Source: a virus. Taken from it: a stretch of 25,351 bases of DNA. The stretch is from positions 1 to 25,351 of IMG/VR virus record IMGVR_UViG_3300037245_000922. The stretch is one strand, 5' to 3'. This document shows positions 21,149-25,351 of this stretch, in pieces. The notes below the pieces were generated by a model that did no database searches, was not told where the DNA came from, and saw only the letters and a program-made list of their open reading frames with translations. Both the position numbers and the translations under genes were made by a program. Numbering within the stretch: the first letter of the stretch is position 1; each line of letters opens with the position of its first letter.

Positions 21149-21606
21149 AATTTGTTTCCTCTGTCGTAAACGCCTCGGTGCTTGTCGACCACCATTAGGA
21201 TCTTGTCGGAGGTCTGGTAACCGGTGAAGCGTTTTCGCTCACCGCCTTTGTACATTACGATGATCGTTGGGACCACTTTAATGCCCTTCGGGATTTTGTC
21301 GGTGTCGAAGTCCAACACTTGGACCGAGCAGCCGGATGTCAAGAGTGCGTAGAGCTGTTCTTGTTTGAATCGTTGGCAGGGTCCGCACCAGTCTGCGGTG
21401 ACAATGACGATTTGGTAGACATCTCGACCCTCGATAGGTCGATCCATTTGTTCACTATCAAGTAAAGCTCGCTCAGGCGCAACCATGACGGACCCTTGAG
21501 CAAGGTGGTCCGCAGAAGGTTCTTGACTCGCAACCAAAGCTGAATGCGCGACAAATATCGCGAAGCAGATGTAAAGCGTGGTAAACGCATTGAAGGCTCG
21601 TTTCAT
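21142..21606 (-). CDS. Membrane-anchored or exported thioredoxin-like protein
   Basis: The start is placed at the ATG at 21606 (MKRAFNAFTTLYICFAIFVAHSALVASQ), with GGTGAG upstream; a TTG at 21618 is in frame. Residues 1-28 form a basic start plus hydrophobic segment, a signal peptide or membrane anchor. The thioredoxin fold follows: 'VYQIVIVTADWCGPCQRFKQEQL', with the active site WCGPC near residues 73-77, then 'VQVLDFDTDKIPKGIKVVPTIIVMYKGGERKRFTGY', where VVPT carries the cis-proline. All key residues for disulfide redox activity are present. Location outside the cytoplasm is implied by the leader. It lies directly after an exported cysteine peptidase whose active-site Cys and many further Cys could be its substrate. 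Phages do encode thioredoxins, but usually cytoplasmic ones. Confidence 0.85.
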   Translation of the reverse strand: MKRAFNAFTTLYICFAIFVAHSALVASQEPSADHLAQGSVMVAPERALLDSEQMDRPIEGRDVYQIVIVTADWCGPCQRFKQEQLYALLTSGCSVQVLDFDTDKIPKGIKVVPTIIVMYKGGERKRFTGYQTSDKILMVVDKHRGVYDRGNKLW

Positions 21607-21611
21607 ATTTC

Positions 21612-22595
21612 TCACCAAATGATGTAAGGTATTGTCACGCGTGGATACCCGACGTAGGCACTAAGGGCGAATGAGTCGCGTTGTCGCAACATGCTGTCCA
21701 CGGTGCTCTTGTCTATCCAAAACGTGCCAGTGGGTTGATTGTGGCGTGTTGGGCCATAGACCCATTTTGATCCCCAGCTATTGAAGCACAGTGCGCCTTT
21801 TCTAGATGCTCTGTCGTCGAACCCGCCAAAAAGCATACAATGCTTCCATGGTCGTCGTTTCCGCGTCAAAAAGCCCTGAGAATCTCGTTTGATTGGTCTT
21901 CGTGAGTCTCCGAAGCCAACATTCGAGCAAACAACCACGGGGTGGCCATTTGCGATGCAATCACACATATCGGCGTAGGAAGTGCAAATTGCCGTCTTCT
22001 TAACCGGGTGAAGCTTGGTGAGAGGCTCCAATGGGTCGGGACAGCCAGTCCTACCATATTCTTTCGCTTTGTTCGCGCTGTAGTTTGTAAAGTCGTAACC
22101 GCCGGGGTACTCTTGCCTCAAAAGTATGCCATAGCGAGAGATCCACTCGGCTGCCCAGTGTCCTGTGCTCCCGCCGCCGTAACCATCATATCCGCCGACT
22201 TCGATTCTGCTGCCGCCGTAGATCGGCTCTGTAGCTGCCTTGCCCTTCCATAGCTCGGCTTTTCGCTCAACAACGATCTGTATGGCGGTTAGGAAGTCAA
22301 CGCCCAGAGCGAAGCCCTGTGAGACACAATCGGGGGCTCCCTGGTCATGCGGGACATATGCCTTCCCGGTGATTCGCTCGAACGCTTTGTGCAGAAAGAC
22401 AATCTTGCCTTTTCCGCTTCCTTTTATCTCTTCGTTGCAATCAGTGACGTAGGGGTTACGGTGCCGATGAATGAAATCGAGGAGCGAAATGTCATCTCGC
22501 ATCCAGCCAAATTTGCTGGCCGATTTGAAGTCCGCTGAAACAGGTGTCGCGATGGTGGCGACTGCAATGACTTTCAACGCGGTCCTGCGATCCAT
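21612..22595 (-). CDS. Exported papain-like (C1-type) cysteine peptidase
   Basis: A 327-residue protein from the ATG at 22595, with AGGAG seven bases upstream. The N-terminus (MDRRTALKVIAVATIATPVSA) combines twin arginines with a hydrophobic segment and an Ala-x-Ala-like cleavage site, resembling a Tat signal peptide. Papain-type landmarks follow: Gln85 and Cys90 (HDQGAPDCVSQGFALG), His252 (WKHCMLFGGFDD) and Asn272 (CFNSWGSKW), in the right order. The Gln-to-Cys spacing is one residue shorter than in papain. The region between (Trp147 to Leu195, Gly/Tyr-rich) may shape the substrate cleft. It could act in virion maturation, on host envelope protein, or in cell lysis; no amidase or lysozyme gene is visible in the window. 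The peptidase fold is well supported by motifs; the biological role is inference. Confidence 0.8.
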   Translation of the reverse strand: MDRRTALKVIAVATIATPVSADFKSASKFGWMRDDISLLDFIHRHRNPYVTDCNEEIKGSGKGKIVFLHKAFERITGKAYVPHDQGAPDCVSQGFALGVDFLTAIQIVVERKAELWKGKAATEPIYGGSRIEVGGYDGYGGGSTGHWAAEWISRYGILLRQEYPGGYDFTNYSANKAKEYGRTGCPDPLEPLTKLHPVKKTAICTSYADMCDCIANGHPVVVCSNVGFGDSRRPIKRDSQGFLTRKRRPWKHCMLFGGFDDRASRKGALCFNSWGSKWVYGPTRHNQPTGTFWIDKSTVDSMLRQRDSFALSAYVGYPRVTIPYIIW

Positions 22596-22597
22596 GA

Positions 22598-23248
22598 TTA
22601 GCTCCTAAATCCGTCGGCTATCTCCATCCAGACAGCAGCATGTGCTTCTGGCGTTTGTAATTGCATGTTTCCTAGTGCTTTTCCGATCTTCTCCAGAAGT
22701 GGTTGCCACATTTCTAAGTCGTCACCCAACACACTTCTGGTTAGGGTCGCTGTAGCCGATATCCATTCCTCTGGTGTGGGTAGATCGTCTGCGTTGGCTG
22801 CGATGCTCGCAAAGCCGACAGCTAGAACTTCGTTGGCTGGGAGGTTTAGTTGGTGTCGCCAATAAGGTATCCATTCCGCGAGGCTGTTCGTTGTTGGTTC
22901 CGCTAGTGGGCCTTTGACGTGTATGACGTGAGTCACGACGTCAACGGTATCACCTAGGGCACACGCCACAATGAATCGGTAATCTCCGGGCTTGCGAGCC
23001 GAAAAAACAGCCCTCTTGCCGCCGTCGTAGATTTCAAAGTCGTTTGAATCGGGAACCATGATCCAGCGAAAGCTTTCGCCAATCGATTCAGACACATCGA
23101 AACGGGCCAGTTCCCCTACGGTAATAGAGTCGGGGGCAACAAGGACAATCTTCGCTTCTAGCGGTAGTGCCGGTGGGTCCACCGGATCTTGGGCACAGAG
23201 AGAGGCACTGGTCAGCAGTAAGAAGGCAATCGAGGCGAAGAATTTCAT
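22598..23248 (-). CDS. Exported PKD-like domain protein
   Basis: The start is the ATG at 23248 (MKFFASIAFLLLTSASLCAQDPVDPP), a clear Sec signal peptide with likely cleavage after SLCA; AGGA lies nine bases upstream. A frame reading back to 23380 is rejected because it runs through the preceding small gene. The mature protein begins Pro-rich, then has a PKD/Ig-like beta domain (residues 28-110): 'KIVLVAPDSITVGELARFDVSESIGESFRWIMVPDSNDFEIYDGGKRAVFSARKPGDYRFIVACALGDTVDVVTHVIHVKGP'-type strands. Residues 115-216 are helical (AEWIPYWRHQLNLPANEVLAVGFASIAANADDL; MWQPLLEKIGKALGN). Proteins of this layout are, from memory, seen in Planctomycetes and their mobile elements. No catalytic motif is seen. 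It probably acts in the periplasm with the neighbouring peptidase. Confidence 0.75.
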   Translation of the reverse strand: MKFFASIAFLLLTSASLCAQDPVDPPALPLEAKIVLVAPDSITVGELARFDVSESIGESFRWIMVPDSNDFEIYDGGKRAVFSARKPGDYRFIVACALGDTVDVVTHVIHVKGPLAEPTTNSLAEWIPYWRHQLNLPANEVLAVGFASIAANADDLPTPEEWISATATLTRSVLGDDLEMWQPLLEKIGKALGNMQLQTPEAHAAVWMEIADGFRS

Positions 23249-23445
23249 AGAGGCAATCCTAGGTATTGGACCACAGAGCCGGTGAGCGATGTTAGATGGG
23301 CCAGGAGTGTTATGTGTGCCAGTCTGGCGATCTGTAACTCGGCTTGGGTCATTGGTTCTTGAAAAGTTCCGCACATGCACAGGGCTACAGCAGGTTCGTC
23401 AGGCCATTTGTGGTTGCGCCCGCATTTGCAGAAGCTCTCGTTCAC
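23245..23445 (-). CDS. Small Cys-rich hypothetical protein (66 aa)
   Basis: The GTG at 23445 (MNESFCKCGRNHKWPDEPAVALCMCG) overlaps the upstream 50-residue gene stop as GTGA, and its own TGA overlaps the next ATG as ATGA. This double coupling supports it as a real gene. The first 26 residues hold two Cys-x-Cys pairs plus a His (CKCGRNH...CMCG), suggesting a small zinc-binding knuckle. The rest (MTQAELQIARLAHITLLAHLTSLTGSVVQYLGLPL) is an amphipathic to hydrophobic helix that might contact membrane. No family recognised. Confidence 0.6.
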   Translation of the reverse strand: MNESFCKCGRNHKWPDEPAVALCMCGTFQEPMTQAELQIARLAHITLLAHLTSLTGSVVQYLGLPL

Positions 23446-23594
23446 GGCATTTCACATTCGCATGGCATTGCCCACTGAAGCTGCTCGATAAGATTGAGCA
23501 TTGATTGGGCGATCGAGTATTGCTCGTCTCGGATGTACTTCTGAGCAAGGTCCCGAATCATTGCGATGTCGGATTCAATTTGTTCTTTTGTCAT
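23442..23594 (-). CDS. Small helical hypothetical protein (50 aa)
   Basis: A short ORF starting at the ATG at 23594 (MTKEQIESDIAMIRDLAQKYIRDEQY) and ending QWAMPCECEMP, with the stop overlapping the next GTG as GTGA. It lies 17 bases downstream of the tRNA-Tyr 3' end. The product is almost entirely one amphipathic helix with balanced charge (SIAQSMLNLIEQLQWAMP), ending in a Cys-x-Cys. Only a weak GAGAAA site precedes it. Small size and coupling suggest a phage-specific accessory peptide. Function unknown. Confidence 0.6.
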   Translation of the reverse strand: MTKEQIESDIAMIRDLAQKYIRDEQYSIAQSMLNLIEQLQWAMPCECEMP

Positions 23595-23611
23595 TGTGTT
23601 TCTCGTGTTAG

Positions 23612-23694
23612 TGGGCCGAGACGGAGTCGAACCGCCAAGGTTCTGTGAACGACTGGTTTACAGCCAGCGGGGCCTGCCAATGCCCAACCGACCC
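23612..23694 (-). tRNA. tRNA-Tyr (anticodon GUA)
   Basis: Folded by eye on the minus strand. The acceptor stem GGGTCGG pairs with TCGGCCC (with one G-U at each of two positions); D-stem GGGC/GCCC with loop ATTGGCAG; anticodon stem GCTGG/CCAGT with loop CTGTAAA, anticodon GTA; a long variable arm as in bacterial tRNA-Tyr; T-stem GGCGG/CCGTC with loop TTCGACT; discriminator A. No CCA is encoded. The 83-base length and long variable arm fit a class II tRNA-Tyr. Phage tRNAs usually supplement codons common in late genes. Confidence 0.92.
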
Positions 23695-23711
23695 ATTGTT
23701 GTGGCCCGCAA

Positions 23712-23852
23712 TCAGACCAAACTCACCAAACTTTTGATAGACTGTACAGTGGCAAGTATCGCCTCGCGTGCCCCCGCATCGAACTCGACCTGGGTAGTGA
23801 GGTATTTCAGGTCAGCTACTCGGCTGACCACTAAAGCCTGTAGGTCATTCAT
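23712..23852 (-). CDS. Small hypothetical protein between two tRNA genes (46 aa)
   Basis: Starts at the ATG at 23852 (MNDLQALVVSRVADLKYLTTQ), with a strong AAAGGAG about ten bases upstream, and ends SIKSLVSLV. It is a single predicted amphipathic helix pair (VADLKYLTTQVEFDAGAREAILATVQSIKSLVSLV). It fits tightly between tRNA-Tyr and the segment after tRNA-Pro. No family recognised. The good ribosome binding site is the main support that this short frame is translated. Confidence 0.6.
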   Translation of the reverse strand: MNDLQALVVSRVADLKYLTTQVEFDAGAREAILATVQSIKSLVSLV

Positions 23853-23952
23853 TTTCTCTCTTCTCCTTTGCAGAAACTTTAACCGCTGATTTGTCTCGGA
23901 CGCCCCCCAGGCTTTCGCCCTTTGTGGGTGGCTGGTCGTTTAAGAGACGCAC
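23845..23952 (-). CDS. Possible very small ORF (35 aa)
   Basis: A GTG-initiated frame (MRLLNDQPPTKGESLGGVRDKS) whose TGA overlaps the start of the 46-residue gene. Codon and residue make-up look protein-like (ending KVSAKEKRENE), but there is no clear ribosome binding site, and the start lies in a hairpin just after tRNA-Pro. It may instead be untranslated leader carrying the ribosome site of the next gene. Weak call. Confidence 0.3.
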   Translation of the reverse strand: MRLLNDQPPTKGESLGGVRDKSAVKVSAKEKRENE

Positions 23953-23967
23953 CCCACTGCGGTCTCT
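23943..23967 (-). other. Hairpin just downstream of tRNA-Pro
   Basis: On the minus strand AGAGA-C-CGCA pairs with TGCG-TCTCT (9 bp with one bulged C, loop GTGGGG), starting 10 bases after the tRNA-Pro 3' end. No U-tract follows. It may guide tRNA 3' processing. A small GGC-GAAA-GCC hairpin lies about 30 bases further on. Confidence 0.4.
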
Positions 23968-23976
23968 CCGATTAAG

Positions 23977-24051
23977 TCTGGATGGCCCGAATCGAACGGG
24001 GCGACCCCTTGGTCCCAAACCAAGTGCTCTACCTAGCTGAGCTACATCCAG
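23977..24051 (-). tRNA. tRNA-Pro (anticodon UGG)
   Basis: Minus strand: acceptor CTGGATG/CATCCAG fully paired, D-stem GCTC/GAGC with loop AGCTAGGTA, anticodon stem CTTGG/CCAAG with loop TTTGGGA giving anticodon TGG, variable GGGTC, T-arm CCCCG-TTCGATT-CGGGC with one C-C mismatch at the base of the stem, discriminator A, no encoded CCA. The T-stem mismatch is slightly unusual but the fold is otherwise clean. It starts 18 bases downstream of the preceding small gene. Confidence 0.92.
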
Positions 24052-24069
24052 GTGTAGCTCAGTGGCGAA

Positions 24070-24276
24070 CTACTTGGGCATCTCGTGCCGAATCAATGGC
24101 TTCTCGGTGCCGGGCGTCGCGGGGACAGCACCCTTGGAGCTGACTGGCGAGGCGGGCGAACCCTCATTCTCGGGGTTGATCTGACTGCCGGAATCTGCGC
24201 CGACGTTGGCGACTGAACCTTTGGAGCTAACGGCTTGCGTGGGCGTCGGGGTCCATTCGGGTCGAATGTTGTTCAT
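24070..24276 (-). CDS. Small Ser/Pro/Gly-rich protein with internal repeat (68 aa)
   Basis: The ATG at 24276 (MNNIRPEWTPTPTQAVSSKGSV) has AAAGGA about a dozen bases upstream. The product has low complexity, rich in Ser, Pro, Gly, Ala and Asn, with a duplicated 'VSSKG(S/A)V' element (near residues 17 and 46). It has no hydrophobic segment and looks disordered. It lies between a holin-like gene and tRNA-Pro. A linker-like or virion-associated peptide is possible, but function is unknown. The spacing to the ribosome site is longer than usual, so confidence is moderate. Confidence 0.55.
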   Translation of the reverse strand: MNNIRPEWTPTPTQAVSSKGSVANVGADSGSQINPENEGSPASPVSSKGAVPATPGTEKPLIRHEMPK

Positions 24277-24316
24277 GGTAGGGTATTTCCTTTTGCTGCC
24301 AATTTGGCAGGGGTTG

Positions 24317-24505
24317 TTATTTGAGTGGTTTGGTGGTCAGGAATCGGAGGCCGATATTCAGGGCTCCGGATACGGCAACCAGGATGGCCAGGAGGCTTTC
24401 CTGATCAGCGAGCAGCTCGTGACCGACGAGGTAGCCGACTACGCCAGCGACCAATGTGATGGTGTTGACCCAAATCGTTTTTGAAGTCCAGACTGTTTTG
24501 CTCAT
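24317..24505 (-). CDS. Holin-like two-span membrane protein (62 aa)
   Basis: The ATG at 24505 overlaps the stop of the preceding gene as ATGA, with AGGA seven bases upstream. The sequence MSKTVWTSKTIWVNTITLVAGVVGYLVGHELLADQESLLAILVAVSGALNIGLRFLTTKPLK-type layout shows two hydrophobic helices (about residues 12-28 and 38-54), a short acidic turn between them and a basic end. 'W.sKtiW.N..tl.agv.g...gheL' followed by 'N...RF.T.kP' recurs in small phage proteins annotated as holin-like. Class II-type holins have this size and topology and make the membrane lesion for lysis. No endolysin sits beside it. Confidence 0.75.
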   Translation of the reverse strand: MSKTVWTSKTIWVNTITLVAGVVGYLVGHELLADQESLLAILVAVSGALNIGLRFLTTKPLK

Positions 24506-24996
24506 TGGTTTTCCTGTTCAGCGATAATTTCTACAATTTCCAGACCAATTTTCTCGACGATCGCGTCGTGGTCTGAAATGCCCTTCAAATTGGTATCAAT
24601 CATTGTGACAATCTTCTGCGCAATCGACATGATAGCCGACTTGTTCAGCATTTGCCCCAATTTCGTTTCCATCGTGTGGCAGCTTATCACCACCTTCTCG
24701 ATTGTGTTCAAATATCCTTGAATGGACGGCATGGCGGCTACTAGCTCGGCTTCCGATTTGCACATGTTCAGCCTTGTTTCGACCAACACCCGTGCGATCA
24801 TAATCTCCTCGCGGAGGCTCTTCAGCTCGTCCACCTGAAGGTGACGCTCTGCTGGATCTCGCATCCACTTCTGCGTTAGCAGATAGTGTTTGATGATCTT
24901 TTGTGTGCCCCCTTCTGTGTGCCTCTCACAGAACTTCTCGCCGGGAAGGGCGGGTTGTGTGCAAGGGCCAACAGCGGTTGTCCATTTACAGTCCAT
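24502..24996 (-). CDS. Zinc-motif helical protein, candidate terminase small subunit
   Basis: The start is set at the ATG at 24996, with GGGAG six bases upstream; the frame continues upstream to 25113 but through the AT-rich promoter-like region. The 164-residue product begins MDCKWTTAVGPCTQPALPGEKFCERH, with Cys3, Cys12, Cys23 and His26 forming a likely zinc knuckle. The rest is helical: 'DELKSLREEIMIARVLVETRLNMCKSEAELVAAMPSIQGYLNTIEKVVISCHTMETKLGQMLNKSAIMSIAQKIVTMID'-type heptads. A similar long helical core ('slreEI.l.r.lle.rln...  .l......i..l...iekLv.s..klE...g.lldk') occurs in small phage proteins I associate with terminase small subunits or DNA-binding regulators. It is the first gene after the leader region, but over 7 kb from the large subunit. 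The role is uncertain. Confidence 0.65.
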   Translation of the reverse strand: MDCKWTTAVGPCTQPALPGEKFCERHTEGGTQKIIKHYLLTQKWMRDPAERHLQVDELKSLREEIMIARVLVETRLNMCKSEAELVAAMPSIQGYLNTIEKVVISCHTMETKLGQMLNKSAIMSIAQKIVTMIDTNLKGISDHDAIVEKIGLEIVEIIAEQENQ

Positions 24997-25027
24997 GGTT
25001 CTCTCCCTACTACTAATGTATCTGTTT

Positions 25028-25056
25028 TTTATACTTTTGGCGGATAATTGTGACGA
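25028..25056 (-). promoter_or_regulatory. Possible promoter upstream of the first gene
   Basis: On the minus strand TCGTCA (25056-25051), a 17-base spacer and TATAAA (25033-25028) match a sigma70-type layout (four of six and five of six consensus bases), about 30 bases before the start codon at 24996. The -35 hexamer lies within the last of the 9-bp tandem repeats. No transcript evidence is available, and host promoter rules are unknown. Confidence 0.4.
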
Positions 25057-25074
25057 TTGTGACGATTTTGACGA
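25048..25074 (+). repeat. Three tandem 9-bp repeats (TTGTGACGA)
   Basis: Two perfect TTGTGACGA copies are followed by TTTTGACGA, with a looser GATGACG nearby. On the minus strand these read TCGTCACAA and include the possible -35 box of the first gene. Short tandem repeats over a promoter often bind a regulator; iteron-like or packaging-related binding is another possibility. Confidence 0.7.
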
Positions 25075-25124
25075 TAATAATGATGACGCGTCGAAGTTCT
25101 CCAGAATTCGCAAAATAATAAATA

Positions 25125-25210
25125 AATCCCGATCGGCCCGAATCGAGCTTTCCAGGGACGATTCTGGCCAAATAAGGGCGTTCTGCCCGCATTAGTTCCC
25201 GATCGGGATT
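25125..25210. repeat. 12-bp inverted repeat pair (AATCCCGATCGG ... CCGATCGGGATT)
   Basis: Arms at 25125-25136 and 25199-25210 match perfectly as an inverted repeat separated by 62 bases; the right arm contains the 10-bp palindrome CCCGATCGGG. The segment between has no ORF I would support. It could be an operator pair, a cos or pac-related element, or a large stem. Confidence 0.6.
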
Positions 25211-25235
25211 GGCTGTTGCCGGGCCGGAACCCACA

Positions 25236-25314
25236 GGGCTTGGCTGGATTCACACCACCCTGGTCTCCGTGATGCGCACGTACCGATGCCTTACCCGCCG
25301 GGCTTGGCTGGATT
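25236..25314. repeat. 15-bp direct repeat (GGGCTTGGCTGGATT)
   Basis: Perfect copies at 25236-25250 and 25300-25314, 64 bases apart. On the minus strand the flanking bases partly match as well, giving AATCCAGCCAAGCCC followed by similar G-rich sequence. Possibly a small coding duplication (Asn-Pro-Ala-Lys-Pro) or a protein binding site. Confidence 0.6.
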
Positions 25315-25351
25315 GGCGCCTCCGCCGAGTAGCTGGGTGGGCGACTCCGCC

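Larger units (their letters stand above)
24997..25351. other. Non-coding leader / regulatory region
   Basis: About 355 bases without a supported gene. Starting next to the first gene it holds an AT-rich promoter-like part with tandem repeats (25028-25074), an AT-rich stretch (about 25100-25125), the inverted repeat pair, and a GC-rich end with the direct repeats. Short frames on both strands here lack ribosome sites. It separates the late-gene block from whatever lies to the right, and is a plausible place for the packaging start or late promoter. Confidence 0.6.

Noticed and set aside
23249-23380. Extension of the PKD-like protein upstream of its signal peptide
   Set aside because: It overlaps another coupled small gene and would bury the clear signal peptide.
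25048-25074. CRISPR-like array
   Set aside because: The repeats are only 9 bp and directly adjacent, with no spacers.
25013-25253. Overlapping minus-strand frames of 73-74 residues in the leader
   Set aside because: They cross the AT-rich promoter-like part and repeats, lack ribosome sites and show low-complexity His/Asn/Arg translation.

Overview
The window is a block of a tailed double-stranded DNA phage (Caudoviricetes) or prophage. It is packed with virion, packaging and lysis-type genes, all on the minus strand, so biological order runs from about position 25,000 down to 1. Genes are compact and many are joined by ATGA, GTGA or TAATG stop/start overlaps, as expected for one or a few long late transcripts. 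No host housekeeping gene, integrase, replication gene or IS element is visible. A Planctomycetes-like host is suggested only weakly, by the secreted PKD-like protein at 22.6-23.2 kb and the RR-type leader on the cysteine peptidase. It is an impression from family style, not a proven assignment.

Layout in transcription order. 25,351-24,997: a non-coding leader with 9-bp tandem repeats, inverted and direct repeats and a possible promoter. 25.0-23.2 kb: a zinc-motif helical protein that may be the small terminase, a two-helix holin-like protein, very small ORFs, and tRNA-Pro(UGG) and tRNA-Tyr(GUA) genes. 23.2-21.1 kb: three exported proteins, namely a PKD-like Sec-signal protein, a papain-like cysteine peptidase with a twin-arginine-like leader, and a membrane-anchored thioredoxin. 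21.1-17.4 kb: small virion-type proteins, including an unusual leucine-rich-repeat protein, a beta-module protein and small membrane proteins. 17.4-10.9 kb: packaging and head genes (large terminase, portal, head-tail connector, scaffold, P22-like major capsid), ending in a clear intrinsic terminator. 10.9-6.4 kb: small head or decoration proteins and a 928-residue fibre-like protein. 6.4-0 kb: connector and tail genes (a head-closure domain fused to PKD and BspA-type repeats, a tail terminator candidate, tail tube, tail assembly chaperone with a probable -1 frameshift extension, a gp10-like tail completion protein, and the tape measure, which runs off the left edge).

How the genes fit together. 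Terminase and portal package DNA into a scaffolded HK97-fold shell. Connector proteins close the head, and tube, chaperone and tape measure build a long, probably non-contractile tail (no sheath gene is visible). Several proteins carry surface-type beta or repeat modules (928-residue fibre, 235- and 155-residue proteins, LRR protein, BspA-type fusion), which suggests heavy investment in virion decoration or host binding.

The most notable points are the fusion of a connector domain to PKD and BspA-type repeats, the reuse of one beta-rich module in three separate proteins, the probable frameshift in the chaperone gene, and the exported peptidase/thioredoxin/PKD-like cassette where a lysis module might be expected. 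All functional calls come from reading the sequence by eye, without database searches.
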